Of a stretch of 39,799 nucleotides of DNA, positions 7,352 to 16,855 are shown in pieces. The stretch spans positions 1-39,799 of the forward strand of contig JADLEX010000031.1 in assembly GCA_020845895.1 (NCBI GenBank), given 5' to 3'. Position numbers and translations under genes: made by a program. A model generated the notes under the pieces. It had not been told where the DNA came from. It saw only the letters and a list, made by a program, of their open reading frames with translations, and searched no databases. Numbering within the stretch: position 1 is the first letter of the stretch; every line of letters begins with the position of its first letter. The stretch is from Deltaproteobacteria bacterium (lineage in GTDB: Bacteria; Lernaellota; Lernaellaia; JACKCT01).

Positions 7352-8398
7352 CTACGAGACTTTCAGTTCCTTGCGGCGGTGACGCCCCTTGAGCTTCGCC
7401 AGTTCCTTCATGTTCGTGTAACGATCGAACTCGTCCACGATCTGCTGTCCGAGCATCGCCTCGAGCACATCCTCAAGGGTCACGATCCCCTCGACGCCGC
7501 CGTGCTCGTCCACCACCATGAACAAGTGCTGGCGCTCGTCGATGAACTCCTGCAGCACGATGTGACCGCGCATGGACTCGGGCACGAAATGCGCGGGACG
7601 CATCAGGTCTGCAATCGTCTTCTCCCACTCGCCGCGCACGATCGCTTCCATGACGTGGCGACGCATGACGACGCCCACGGTACGGTCGAGGTCGTTCGCC
7701 TCGGTCACCGGAATTCGGCTGTACGCCCAGCTCACCGCGTCGTTCTTCACGTCCGACATCTTCAGATCGGACCTCACGGAAAACACCACGCTGCGCGGTG
7801 TCATGAGCGTCTTGCAGTTCGTGTCGTTGATCTTCAGGATGTTTGCGACCCACAGGAGTTCTTCCGGGATGATCGACCCGGAACGCAGTCCGAGTCGCGC
7901 AACCGAGAGAATGTCCTCCTCACTGTGGTTCATGTCCGGTCCTCTCGGCTTGAGGAAGCGAATCGTCAACTCCGAAGCCCACACAAACGGCCACAGAATC
8001 CAGACCATGACCTGCATCGGTCCGGCCAGCAGGGGCGCGAACGTGTTCGCGTAGTAAACGCCGATCGTTTTCGGGATGATCTCCGTGATCCAGAGGAGCA
8101 CGAAAGAGAACGCTGCCGTGAAAATCCCAAGCGCCGTATTGCCGTATGCGTTGCCGACCAGCGCACCGGCTACCGACGCGCCGGTGGTGTGCGACAGCGT
8201 ATTGAGAATCAGAATCGCCGCGATCGGCCTCTCGATATTGTCACGAAGTTTCGCAAGTGCCCGCCCGCTGGCCCGTCCGGAATTGCGCAGGCTCTCGATC
8301 CGGCTGACGGGAATCGAATAGAGCGCGGCCTCCGCCAGCGAGCAGAAGAAGGAAACGACCAAGGCGATCGAGACGATGACAGCGACCTGGACGATCAT
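7352..8398 (-). CDS. DUF21/CNNM-type membrane protein with CBS pair (CorC/HlyC family, no C-terminal CorC domain)
   Basis: A 348-residue inner-membrane protein. Three to four helices of the DUF21 (CNNM) domain occupy roughly residues 1-150, with the conserved FSLAEAAL-like SFFCSLAEAAL at the start and an EIIPKTIGVYYA motif. A CBS pair covers about residues 180-315 (TLMTPRSVVF, YSRIPV, HLFMVVDEHGGVEGIVTLEDVLE). The family is linked to Mg or Co efflux and to ion homeostasis. The C-terminal CorC_HlyC transporter-associated domain of longer relatives is missing; the protein ends after a short basic tail. I chose ATG 8398 because it begins directly at the first helix; an in-frame ATG at 8452 would add 18 polar residues. 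It converges with the Nudix gene. Confidence 0.87.
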   Translation of the reverse strand: MIVQVAVIVSIALVVSFFCSLAEAALYSIPVSRIESLRNSGRASGRALAKLRDNIERPIAAILILNTLSHTTGASVAGALVGNAYGNTALGIFTAAFSFVLLWITEIIPKTIGVYYANTFAPLLAGPMQVMVWILWPFVWASELTIRFLKPRGPDMNHSEEDILSVARLGLRSGSIIPEELLWVANILKINDTNCKTLMTPRSVVFSVRSDLKMSDVKNDAVSWAYSRIPVTEANDLDRTVGVVMRRHVMEAIVRGEWEKTIADLMRPAHFVPESMRGHIVLQEFIDERQHLFMVVDEHGGVEGIVTLEDVLEAMLGQQIVDEFDRYTNMKELAKLKGRHRRKELKVS

Positions 8399-8535
8399 GG
8401 GTAAATCGTCCCGTGCGCAGTCGAAAAACGAAAGGGCTTCATATGTCCCCAAGAAATCTGTTCAACCCGCGCGTATATTGAGGGCAAACGAACGGGCCGG
8501 GCAAGCGTTCGGAACAGAAAGGACGAGCGGGGCTC

Positions 8536-9732
8536 ATGTCGAAAGTGATCGCCCACGTCGATATGGACGCGTTTTTCGCCGCCATCGAGCAGCGGGATCG
8601 TTCGGATTTGCGCGGCAAGCCGGTCGTCGTCGGTGCGCAGCCGGGCGAGCGCGGCGTCGTTTCGACGTGTTCCTACGAGGCGCGCAAATTCGGAATTCAT
8701 TCCGCCATGCCCATCGCGCGCGCGGTCAAGCTGTGTCCGCATGCGGTCTTCCTGCGACCGGATTTTTCGCGGTACTCCGAAGCATCGAAAAAGCTGCGAG
8801 CCATACTTCAGGACTTTTCTCCCCTCGTCGAAATGACCTCGATTGACGAGGCATACCTGGATCTCAGCGGCACGCAGTTTCTATTCGGCTCTCCGACGCA
8901 GGTCGCCAAACGCCTGAAGGCGTCGATTCGCGAAACACTGGATCTGACCGCGAGCGTCGGCATCGGTCCGAACCGACTCATCGCGAAAATCGCCTCGGAC
9001 TTTCGCAAGCCGGATGGTCTCACCGTCGTGTCACCCGAGCACGTCGAGGAATTTCTGGCGCCGCTCGACGTCGGAAAGATTCCGGGGATCGGACGCCGGA
9101 CGGTCGACCGGCTTTCGAAGATGAACATCCGATTCGTGCGCGACCTGCGCAAATGGAACGAGGACGCGCTCACGCGGAGGTCCGGCGCAAGCATGGGCGC
9201 GATGCTCGCGCGCAAGGCCGCCGGACGGGGCTCGGATGTCATCGGCCTGCGCGAGGAACGCAAATCCGTCTCCAAGGAACGCACGTTTCAACAGGACGTC
9301 ACGGAACCGGCCGAGCTCCGCCGTGTGTTGCTGCGGCTTTCGTGCGACGTCGGGCGCACACTTCGCCGCGAGGGCGTCGCCGGTCGCACGGTGCACCTGA
9401 AAATTCGCCTCGAAGACTTCGAGACGCACACCGTCAGTCACACGGCCCTCAGCCCGGTCTGGGACGATCAGCGACTCTTGCATCTGGCATGGGATCTCTA
9501 CGCGGGCAGCGCCTACTTCGGGCGACCGGTTCGTCTGATCGGCGTCGGCGTCAGCGAACTCGGCGATCGATCGGGCACGCAGATGAACCTGCTCGACGCG
9601 AAAGCCGAGCGGCGCGACGAGCAGGTTTACGACGCGATCGACCGCATCCGCGACAAATTCGGCAAGAACGCGATCGCTCCGGCCGATGTCTATCGATCCG
9701 GATCGAAGGACTCGGGTTCAGGCAAGCCCTGA
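8536..9732 (+). CDS. dinB: DNA polymerase IV (Y-family translesion polymerase)
   Basis: A 398-residue error-prone polymerase that bypasses lesions and extends mismatched ends. The metal-binding carboxylates are present: D9 in VDMDAFFA and D104/E105 in SIDEAYLD. The SYEARKFGIHSAMP steric-gate region, the VGIGPNRLIAKIASDF palm motif, the helix-hairpin-helix GIGRRTVDRL and the little finger (SVSKERTF) all follow in order. Near the C-terminus QMNLLD resembles a β-clamp-binding peptide. The length is somewhat above the E. coli protein. I see no convincing LexA box upstream. Its 3' end overlaps the convergent crotonase gene by 43 bases. Confidence 0.96.
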   Translation: MSKVIAHVDMDAFFAAIEQRDRSDLRGKPVVVGAQPGERGVVSTCSYEARKFGIHSAMPIARAVKLCPHAVFLRPDFSRYSEASKKLRAILQDFSPLVEMTSIDEAYLDLSGTQFLFGSPTQVAKRLKASIRETLDLTASVGIGPNRLIAKIASDFRKPDGLTVVSPEHVEEFLAPLDVGKIPGIGRRTVDRLSKMNIRFVRDLRKWNEDALTRRSGASMGAMLARKAAGRGSDVIGLREERKSVSKERTFQQDVTEPAELRRVLLRLSCDVGRTLRREGVAGRTVHLKIRLEDFETHTVSHTALSPVWDDQRLLHLAWDLYAGSAYFGRPVRLIGVGVSELGDRSGTQMNLLDAKAERRDEQVYDAIDRIRDKFGKNAIAPADVYRSGSKDSGSGKP

Positions 9733-10517
9733 TTGAATTTGGGAGAGCGCTTTTCGAGGAACGACGCCACGCCCTCCTGAAAATCCTCGGACCCGAGCGT
9801 GAGCGCGAACTGGTCGGTGTCCATGTGAACGACAGGCTTCGCCGCCGCGCCGATTGCGTTGACCGTCTGCTTTGTCATCATCACGGCCGCGAGCGGCATT
9901 TCGCAAAGCGCCCGCGCGCGATCGATGGCGAATCGCTCCGCTTCGCCGCGCGGGCACGTCCACTGAGCAAAGCCGGAACGCAGAGCTTCGGATGCGTCGA
10001 TCGATTCGGCGAACATCACCCATTTCTTCGCGCATGCCGGCCCGACGAGCGAGACGATCCGCGGCAGCGACCCCCAACTGAAGTTCATGCCGCGTTCGAT
10101 CTCGGGAATCCGGATCGTCGCGCCGTCGGCCACGATGCGAAAGTCGCACGCCATCGCGAGCGCCGCGCCGCCGCCCACGCACCACCCTTCGACCGCCGCA
10201 AACGTCGGCTGCGGCAGCTCTTCCCACACTCGGCACAAGCGCGGTCCGGCATCGAGCACCCGTCTTTTCGACGCGAGGGGAAGTCCGAAGACGGCCGCGA
10301 GTTCCGGATCCCGCAGATCCACGCCGCCGCTGAAAACCTCCGCGGAACCGGTCACCACGACCGCGCCGATCGACAGGTCGGCGCCGATCCGCTCGCCGAC
10401 CGCGATCAATTCGCGCATCATTGCGACGGACATCGCGTTTTTCGCCCCCGGCCGATGCAGCCGCACGACGGCAACCCGTCCGGATTGTTCCATCAGGAGC
10501 GTCTCGTACTCGGTCAT
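9690..10517 (-). CDS. Enoyl-CoA hydratase/isomerase (crotonase) family protein
   Basis: A 275-residue cytosolic CoA-thioester enzyme. The oxyanion-hole segments are recognisable: FSGGVDL early on and AVEGWCVGGGAALAMACDFRI. The Glu equivalent to E144 of rat enoyl-CoA hydratase is kept in IPEIERGMNF. The position of the second catalytic Glu (E164) aligns with Lys in GPACAKKWVMF, so classic hydratase chemistry is doubtful; isomerase or another crotonase reaction is more likely. I chose ATG 10517 with GGGG about nine bases upstream. It lies 16 bases after the transglycosylase stop, so it is probably the last gene of that run. It overlaps the end of dinB tail to tail. Confidence 0.87.
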   Translation of the reverse strand: MTEYETLLMEQSGRVAVVRLHRPGAKNAMSVAMMRELIAVGERIGADLSIGAVVVTGSAEVFSGGVDLRDPELAAVFGLPLASKRRVLDAGPRLCRVWEELPQPTFAAVEGWCVGGGAALAMACDFRIVADGATIRIPEIERGMNFSWGSLPRIVSLVGPACAKKWVMFAESIDASEALRSGFAQWTCPRGEAERFAIDRARALCEMPLAAVMMTKQTVNAIGAAAKPVVHMDTDQFALTLGSEDFQEGVASFLEKRSPKFNQGLPEPESFDPDR

Positions 10518-10533
10518 TCGGAAACCCCAGGCT

Positions 10534-11991
10534 TCACGGCGCTTTGGGCGCGTTGCGTTCGAGGTACGTTCGCCACCACGCGATATTCTGCTCCGACGCC
10601 TGCGCCGCACGCTGATTCCGCATTGTGGTGGGAATTTGCAGCATGATGCCCGGCTTCAGGCGATCCTCGGAATCCAGGTTGTTGTGGACCGCGATGCGCG
10701 CCGGGCTCACGCCGTAGTCTTCCGCCACCGCGCGAAATGTCTCGTAGTTCGTCACCCGATGGCGATAGACGTACGACACGCGGTAGTTGCGCGTACCGCG
10801 CAGGATGTCGACGTACTGCTCGACCGGCGCCGCAGGCAGGCGCACCAAAACGCGCTGATCGGCGTCGGCGCGGCGATCGACAAACGATGAATTCATGAGC
10901 GCGAGCTTTTCGGGATCGAGATTCAGGTCAGCCGCGAGCCGGTCGAGATCCAGCGAACCCACCATCTCGAGCATCACAAAGGGATCGTCGTCCGCGGCGG
11001 GCTGATCGAATCCGTACCGTTCGAGATTCTGATAGATGATCCCCACCGCGAAAAACCGCGCGACGTAGTCGTAGGTTTCCTTCGGAATCGTCATCGCCCG
11101 ACCGTCGCCGCGCCCGTGCGGTTGCAGCGACCAGAATCCCCCCGGCCCGGCCGACGCCAGCGCGTTGGCGACGAAGGACTCGCCACAGTTGTATCCGGCG
11201 AGTGCGGGTTCGACCTCGCCGCCGAACATATCGAGCAGATCGCGAAAGTACGCGGCGGCTGCGTAAGTTTCGAGCATCGGGTCGAAACGCTGATCGACGC
11301 CACGCCCGACGACGAGTTTGTACCGCCGCGCGGTCTCGGGAATGAACTGCCAGAGCCCCGCCGCGCCGGCGGGCGAAACGCGCTTGGGGTCTCCCGCGGA
11401 TTCGATCATGGCCACGCACAGCAGTTCCTGCGGAACTCCGTAGGCTCCGAAAACGCGCTCGACGTGGTTACGGTACTTGGCCATGCGCCGCAGGTAGATC
11501 CGGTATTGATCGCGCCCGGAGTCGAGAAAATGCGCGATCATTCTCTCGACCTCGGCTCGGCGATGCGGCGGCGCGGATTGCAGTCGCTCGGCGAGCGATC
11601 CGAACCGAAAAACGGTCTCGGGAGCGCCCATGGTTTCGGGGTCGTACCCTCGGTAGAGCACGACGCGCACCATGTCGCGCACCTGCCGCTTGGTGTCCAC
11701 CACGCGCGCGGCGCGCTCCATGAGACGCGGATGGTAGACCTCGACGGTCTTTCGCGCGTACGGAATGTCCTTCAGGAAACGCAGGCGCGCCCGCGCTCGG
11801 TCATACGCGGCGTCGGCCTCGTCCACGTCGAGATCCGCGAGCGCGTCGTCGATGGCGCGAACGTATTCGTCGAGTTGCCGGTCGCGATGTTCGCCGAGGT
11901 CGTCGTCCGGGCCGATTCCGGCGCAGGCCGCGACGAGAAACACGATCGCCCCCAGAACTGCTGCGATCAGGGGGCGATGAAACCGATTCAT
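10534..11991 (-). CDS. Lytic transglycosylase lipoprotein with LysM (MltD-like)
   Basis: A 485-residue outer-membrane lipoprotein predicted to cleave peptidoglycan glycan strands. The signal peptide ends in a lipobox-like FLVAAC. The SLT domain shows PQELLCVAMIESAGDP with catalytic E197, then SPAGAAGLWQFIPETARRY, YAAAAYFRDLLDMFGG and LAGYNCGE, the standard family-1D motifs. Helical sequence precedes it. Near the C-terminus one LysM-like module (TNYETFRAVAEDYGVSPARI through LKPGIMLQIP) binds glycan. It starts ten bases after the RND exporter stop, so it belongs to the envelope block. A wall-cutting enzyme there could make room for a trans-envelope assembly, which is inference. Confidence 0.9.
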   Translation of the reverse strand: MNRFHRPLIAAVLGAIVFLVAACAGIGPDDDLGEHRDRQLDEYVRAIDDALADLDVDEADAAYDRARARLRFLKDIPYARKTVEVYHPRLMERAARVVDTKRQVRDMVRVVLYRGYDPETMGAPETVFRFGSLAERLQSAPPHRRAEVERMIAHFLDSGRDQYRIYLRRMAKYRNHVERVFGAYGVPQELLCVAMIESAGDPKRVSPAGAAGLWQFIPETARRYKLVVGRGVDQRFDPMLETYAAAAYFRDLLDMFGGEVEPALAGYNCGESFVANALASAGPGGFWSLQPHGRGDGRAMTIPKETYDYVARFFAVGIIYQNLERYGFDQPAADDDPFVMLEMVGSLDLDRLAADLNLDPEKLALMNSSFVDRRADADQRVLVRLPAAPVEQYVDILRGTRNYRVSYVYRHRVTNYETFRAVAEDYGVSPARIAVHNNLDSEDRLKPGIMLQIPTTMRNQRAAQASEQNIAWWRTYLERNAPKAP

Positions 11992-12001
11992 TTCACTCGA
12001 A

Positions 12002-14500
12002 CTACGAACGGGCCGGGCCCCGGTGAGTCACGAATTTCGGCTTGAACGTCACGATCAACGTCGGGAGCAGGATCAAGCCGCCCAGCATGCTGATGACCAT
12101 CCAAAAGGCGAGGAGCGTGCCCATCTCCGCCTGGAAACGCAGGAACGAAAACGCCCAGAAGATGATGCCCAGCACCATGGTCGTCGCGGTGAAAAAGACC
12201 GCTCGTCCCGCCGTCATCATCGCGTAGGCGGTCGATTCCACGATGTCGCCCGTTCGAGCGTACGCTTCCTCGATACGGCCCACCACGTAGAGACCGTAGT
12301 CGACGCCGAGGCCGACGCCGAGAGCAACGACCGGCAGCGAGTTGACGTCGAGTCCGATACCGAGCACGCCCATCAGCGCGTACGTGAGGTAGTTGGAAAT
12401 CGAGATGGGAATCAGGAAGTACACGCCCGCCCAGAACGACTTGTACGCAATCACGCAGCACAGGAACACGAACGCAAACGCGAGGATCGTGACCTTGAGC
12501 TCGCTGCGAACGATCGACTCGTTCACGGCGGCGAGCAGGCCGCCCATGTTGCCGGCAAGCCGAAACTGCGCGTTTTCGACCGGATTCTCCGCGATGAACT
12601 GCTTGGCCTGGGCGATGACCGCGCGCAGCGTCTCGCCCTTGTGATCGCTCAAATAGACGCTGATGTTCGCGTTTTGCATTTTGCGGTCGATGAACCGGTC
12701 AAGGTCGCCCGGCTCGGCGCCCGAGAAGATCATGCCGAGGTAGAAACCCGAATCGAAGAGGTTTTCCGGAATCAGTCCCCACTTGGGGTGCGAGCCGTGC
12801 ATGATGCGCACGATGTCCGGCACGAGATCCGCGATCGACGCGGTGTACGACACCTCGTCCATGGCCTCGAGTTCGCGCTGGAATTTTTCCATCGTGAGCA
12901 GGATCTGCGGGCTCTTGATCTGATCGCGCTCCGCTCCCTCGACGACGATCGTGAGAATCTCCGTCTTGCCGAATCGTTCGCCGATCGCCGCCGTATCGAT
13001 ATTGTATTGCGAATCGGGCCAGAGCATGGGCGTGCCGGGGTGTACGTCGCCGATCTTGAGCCCGCGTGCAAACCACAATCCGATCGCGAACACGACGATG
13101 GTCACGACGAGAATCGTCTTCTGATGTCGCTGCGTGCTCGCGTGCGTCATCCATGTGAGCACGTGGTTGAGCAGCGATTTGCCCTCGCCGACGGCCTTGC
13201 GCTTCGGCGGCGGAATGATGGTGAGCAGAACGGGATTCAGGATCATGTCCGTGACGATGATCGACATGATCCAGAAACCGCACGTGAGTGCGAGCTTTTG
13301 CATCAGCGGAATGGGCGTAATGGCGACGATGAACACGCCGGCCGCGTCGGTCACGATGGAGACGATGCCGGGTTTGGACAGGCCGTGAAAAGTGAAGACG
13401 GCGGCGTCCTGCCGGTGTCCGGTGCGTTCGAGCTCTTCCATGTAGCGCTCGATGAGCTGCACCGAATGCGACAGCGCGCGGGCGCTGATGATGAATGGAA
13501 CGACGATGACCAGCGGATTGAAGTGGTAGTCGCCGAGCTTGAACAGATCGATGCCCCGGGCCTGCAAAAACGCCAAGAGGCCCAGGAATCCCAGTCCCCA
13601 AATCGCGGACGCGACCGCCGTCATGGTGGGAATGAGCACGCCCACGAATGCGCGGAAGTATAGAAAGAGGCAAATGATGATCGCCGCAACCGTCGCGAAG
13701 AAGATCTTGACGAGCGACGGGAACTCGCGATTGATCCAGCCCAGCATGATCGGGCGACCGATCATCCGCATCTGGTGGTTCTCGTCTTCCACCGATCGGC
13801 AGAGCTTGTCGATCGCGTCGAACAGCGTGTCGTTGGGCTTCCAAATTTCCGTTTCGGAAACGCGCTTCAGCGTCGCGACGGCTTCCTCGGCGTCGCGTCC
13901 TTCGGCCGCGGCCATGCGGCGGACGATTTCTTCGAGCGAATCACCCGCGCTTTGCAGACCGCGCTCGAAAAATCCCGCCACGATCATGAGCGACTTGTCG
14001 TCGCTGGAAACAAGATTTCCGTGGTAACGGCCGCTCGCGTAAATCTTCGTCCGCAGGGCGTCGAGCTCCTCCTGCGTCTGCGGCACGCCCGGCCACATGA
14101 CGGGGTCGGACCGGAATCCCTGAACCTCGTCGACCGTGGTGATCTTGATCTTGCGCTGCGACAGCGAGAGCACCGAGTAGTTGTTGACGGCCGGCAGGAG
14201 TTCCAGCGACTTCGTGACTTTCTGGAGCTTTTCGAGAGTCTGCGTGTTGTAGATCGAGCCGTCCTTGACCTCGAGGGTCAGGACGATGACGTTCGCGCCG
14301 CCGAAGGTGTCTTCGTATTGGGCATAGGTCTGAACGTACGGATGGCTCTTGGGAAACAGGTCGATCGTCGGCGTCTTGAGCGTCACGTATTGCATGAAAT
14401 ACGCGAACGTCAGCGTGACGAGCACCGAAATCGCGAGCACCGGCCACCGATGGCGGATGATGAACGCGCCGAAACCGCTCTGCGTCGTGGGACTGGACAT
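12002..14500 (-). CDS. RND superfamily exporter (MMPL/HpnN-like)
   Basis: An 832-residue inner-membrane transporter with the duplicated RND plan: one helix (PVLAISVLVTLTFAYFM), a large periplasmic loop, five helices, then the same pattern again from VVTIVVFAIGLWFARGL. The mark of the short, single-subunit RND/MMPL class is clear in PVVALGVGLGVDYGLYVVG. Members move lipids, hopanoids or other hydrophobic molecules between membranes. It starts 15 bases after the Ycf48-like gene and ends ten bases before the transglycosylase gene. DUF1302, DUF1329, Ycf48-like and RND genes are known to cluster in Pseudomonas and other proteobacteria. The cargo is unknown. Confidence 0.92.
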   Translation of the reverse strand: MSSPTTQSGFGAFIIRHRWPVLAISVLVTLTFAYFMQYVTLKTPTIDLFPKSHPYVQTYAQYEDTFGGANVIVLTLEVKDGSIYNTQTLEKLQKVTKSLELLPAVNNYSVLSLSQRKIKITTVDEVQGFRSDPVMWPGVPQTQEELDALRTKIYASGRYHGNLVSSDDKSLMIVAGFFERGLQSAGDSLEEIVRRMAAAEGRDAEEAVATLKRVSETEIWKPNDTLFDAIDKLCRSVEDENHQMRMIGRPIMLGWINREFPSLVKIFFATVAAIIICLFLYFRAFVGVLIPTMTAVASAIWGLGFLGLLAFLQARGIDLFKLGDYHFNPLVIVVPFIISARALSHSVQLIERYMEELERTGHRQDAAVFTFHGLSKPGIVSIVTDAAGVFIVAITPIPLMQKLALTCGFWIMSIIVTDMILNPVLLTIIPPPKRKAVGEGKSLLNHVLTWMTHASTQRHQKTILVVTIVVFAIGLWFARGLKIGDVHPGTPMLWPDSQYNIDTAAIGERFGKTEILTIVVEGAERDQIKSPQILLTMEKFQRELEAMDEVSYTASIADLVPDIVRIMHGSHPKWGLIPENLFDSGFYLGMIFSGAEPGDLDRFIDRKMQNANISVYLSDHKGETLRAVIAQAKQFIAENPVENAQFRLAGNMGGLLAAVNESIVRSELKVTILAFAFVFLCCVIAYKSFWAGVYFLIPISISNYLTYALMGVLGIGLDVNSLPVVALGVGLGVDYGLYVVGRIEEAYARTGDIVESTAYAMMTAGRAVFFTATTMVLGIIFWAFSFLRFQAEMGTLLAFWMVISMLGGLILLPTLIVTFKPKFVTHRGPARS

Positions 14501-14515
14501 GATGAGCCGTACCCG

Positions 14516-15562
14516 TCAGGGCGTGTCGTTCGCGAGCCGGGTCCAGGACTTTCCGCCGTCCGCGGACAGCATCACCAGACCGTGATCGCCGACCGCGATC
14601 CCCTGCCCCTTTGCGTTGAAAGCATTCGCCACAATCGAAAAATATTCACCGGTGGTCACGACGCTCGCGGCGCCGTTTTCGGCGCGGACCGCGAGTCCCG
14701 CGTTGCCGACCGCGGCCACGGCGCCTCCCGGTTGCGCGAAGACATCGAGCAGGTGGAACTCGGAATTCGTCGGGATCGTCGTCCAGTTCGCGCCGCCGTC
14801 CGCCGTTTGAAGCAGCAGTCCCTTCGAGCCGGACACGTATCCGTCATTCGCGCTCATGAAGGTCATGCCGAACAAATGCGAGGTCGTCGGCATCGGAAGG
14901 CGGGTCCACGTCGCGCCGCCATCGGTCGTCCGAAAGAACGAACTGAGCGTGTCCGCGGAAACCGTCTCGTCGAGCTGCGCTTCCCACGTCGGGTACTCGC
15001 CGCACATGACGGCCGTATTCTCATCGAACATATGAACTCGGTAGATGGTACCCGAAGACATGGCCTCGAGTTGCTGGTACGTCCACGTCGCGCCGCCATC
15101 GGTTGTCCGGAAGACCGCGCCGAAATTTCCGACGGCCAGACCCACGCGGTCGTTCGCGAAATGCAGATCGAAGATGTGTTCTTCCTTGTCGGCCTTCTGC
15201 TTCGCCCAGGTCTTGCCGGCATCGTCGGTCTTGAAGACCAGACCCTTGCGCCCGCCGATCCAGCCGACCCGATCATTCAGGAAAAACACGGAAAAGAGCG
15301 GCTCCGTGGTGTCGATCGGCACGAGCGTCCAGGTTTTTCCGGCATCTTCTGAGCGAAAAACCTTGCCCGGATAGCCGACGACAACAGCCACGGAATCCGA
15401 CACGTAGGCCACATCATACAGTCGGTCGCGAAAAGCAAACGGCGCGGGAGGACCGAAGGACTTGGCCGCGGCGGGCGCTGCCGCCGCGACAACCAACGTC
15501 ATCAGTCCAAAGAGCGCGAGAGCCTTTGCGACGTTCCACGGGGCACCCGTCGCGGGAGGCAT
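14516..15562 (-). CDS. Exported Ycf48-like/BNR-repeat β-propeller protein
   Basis: A 348-residue secreted protein. After a signal peptide (LFGLMTLVVAAAAPAAA) come about six to seven repeats of the form G..G.VF.T.DGG.TW, for example GKVFRSEDAGKTW, GLVFKTDDAGKTW, GAVFRTTDGGATW and GLVMLSADGGKSW. This is the Asp-box/BNR pattern shared with the photosystem II assembly factor Ycf48 and sialidase-like propellers. No photosynthesis genes are nearby; in this context the family travels with DUF1329, DUF1302 and RND genes. ATG 15562 lies two bases after the DUF1329 stop, so the genes are coupled. It may be a scaffold in the periplasm, but no enzymatic residues are evident. Confidence 0.86.
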   Translation of the reverse strand: MPPATGAPWNVAKALALFGLMTLVVAAAAPAAAKSFGPPAPFAFRDRLYDVAYVSDSVAVVVGYPGKVFRSEDAGKTWTLVPIDTTEPLFSVFFLNDRVGWIGGRKGLVFKTDDAGKTWAKQKADKEEHIFDLHFANDRVGLAVGNFGAVFRTTDGGATWTYQQLEAMSSGTIYRVHMFDENTAVMCGEYPTWEAQLDETVSADTLSSFFRTTDGGATWTRLPMPTTSHLFGMTFMSANDGYVSGSKGLLLQTADGGANWTTIPTNSEFHLLDVFAQPGGAVAAVGNAGLAVRAENGAASVVTTGEYFSIVANAFNAKGQGIAVGDHGLVMLSADGGKSWTRLANDTP

Positions 15563-15564
15563 GG

Positions 15565-16842
15565 TCAGTTCTCGATCTTGCGCAGGCGGCCGAGCGTGAA
15601 CTCCTCGGGTTTCATCCCGGTGTTCGCGCGCGACTTCTGCCACCCGAAGGCCGTGGCGTGCTCGGACTGCAGGTCCACGACGAGCGAGGTGCCGATCGCC
15701 GCAGGCGTCGTCTTCGGATTCGGAGACGCGTTCCACGCGTTCACAAGCACTTTCCAGAGCTGGCCCTTCTTGTCGAAGGCGTCTTTGACCGCGATGAACG
15801 AGCTTTCGGCGTCCACATAGAACACCATCTTGCTGTACGGATAGTCGGGGAACTTGGCCTTGACCTCAAGCACGTACACGGGCCGCGGTTCCCACTTCGC
15901 CTTGAAATTCCAGTGCGGCGCGTTGTCGAAGTCGTAGACCTGCTTCACGGCCTCCTTGCCGTGAGGAACCTGCGAATTCATCGGCAGGAGCATGGTCTTC
16001 TTTTCCTTGAGGGTCCAATTCATCCACTCGGGGTAGCCGAGGTAGCCGCGCACGTCCTCGTAGAGCAGGTCGGTGTTGTTCCACGCGTCGCCGCGCGTAC
16101 CGAACGCAAAACGCGTCGATTTGCGCTGCGCGGGGACGTAGATGTAGCCCTGCTGGTCCTGCGGCTCGATCATGCGCGTGTAGAGCGCCGAGAAGCCCTT
16201 CTTGTCGGGCGGCGAAAGGGCGGTCGTCAGTGAATAGTACTGAACGCCTTCCTTTTTCGACTCCTCGAACCCCGGGATCGGCGCGATGTCCGTGCGGTTC
16301 ACGGCGCGGTTGATGTAGGTCCAGATCCAATCCTCGGTGCGCTCGACGCCGCCCTTGGCGCTGATCCAGTAGACCGCGAAGTAGTTCTCGGAATCGTCGC
16401 CGCCGTAAGCGTAGGTGTAGTTCCACGCGATTTCGAGCCCGTTCTTCGGCTGTGGGAACGGCAGGCCCGCCTGATACCCCTCGAGGCCAAGCTTACGGTA
16501 CTGCGTGCCGGTGTCGACGATCTTCGCCGTACCGCGGTACTTGTTCGTCACGTCGATGTAGGTGTCCGCGGGGACGATGGGCTGGTAGTCCTTCGTGTAG
16601 ATCTTGAATCCGTACTTGGTCATGAGAACCTGGACGCCATCCGGGATCCACGCCTTCCACTTGGCCAGATCACCCGACGTGATCGTCTGTCCCGCCGGTG
16701 GCGCGCCGCTCAGATCAGGGGCGAATCCCACCTCGCTGATCCAGTTTTCCCGCGTGAGCTTGCTCTGTCCGATCGCCGTCGCCGCGAGCACGATCGACAA
16801 TGCGAATGCTGCCACCACGATCCAAGCGGTCCTCGATTTCAT
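15565..16842 (-). CDS. DUF1329 periplasmic protein (LolA/LolB-like fold family)
   Basis: A 425-residue exported protein with a signal peptide (IVVAAFALSIVLAATAIG). Family hallmarks include an N-terminal ISEVGFAPDLSGAPPAGQ-type segment, SGDLAKWKAWIPDGVQVLM, AWNYTYAYGGDD, RKSTRFAFGTRGDAWNNTD, YLGYPEWMNWTLKEKK and a W..RPVYVLEVK strand. DUF1329 proteins are related in fold to the lipoprotein carriers LolA and LolB, with a hydrophobic cavity, which fits a periplasmic carrier for an RND-exported hydrophobic molecule. I chose ATG 16842 with GAGGA about five bases upstream. The 52-base gap to the DUF1302 gene holds a small perfect hairpin (16856-16868). The cargo is unknown. Confidence 0.88.
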   Translation of the reverse strand: MKSRTAWIVVAAFALSIVLAATAIGQSKLTRENWISEVGFAPDLSGAPPAGQTITSGDLAKWKAWIPDGVQVLMTKYGFKIYTKDYQPIVPADTYIDVTNKYRGTAKIVDTGTQYRKLGLEGYQAGLPFPQPKNGLEIAWNYTYAYGGDDSENYFAVYWISAKGGVERTEDWIWTYINRAVNRTDIAPIPGFEESKKEGVQYYSLTTALSPPDKKGFSALYTRMIEPQDQQGYIYVPAQRKSTRFAFGTRGDAWNNTDLLYEDVRGYLGYPEWMNWTLKEKKTMLLPMNSQVPHGKEAVKQVYDFDNAPHWNFKAKWEPRPVYVLEVKAKFPDYPYSKMVFYVDAESSFIAVKDAFDKKGQLWKVLVNAWNASPNPKTTPAAIGTSLVVDLQSEHATAFGWQKSRANTGMKPEEFTLGRLRKIEN

Positions 16843-16855
16843 GACGTCCTCTCTT

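Noticed and set aside
8489-8511. CGAAC and GTTCG inverted pair upstream of dinB as a LexA site
   Set aside because: The 13-base spacing does not match the four-base spacing of CGAAC-type LexA boxes, nor any other LexA consensus I know.
12023-13663. Long plus-strand open frame antisense to the RND exporter
   Set aside because: Low-complexity charged product; the minus strand encodes a complete RND protein.
14516-15562. Photosystem II assembly role for the Ycf48-like protein
   Set aside because: No photosynthesis genes are present; the neighbours are DUF1329, DUF1302 and RND genes.
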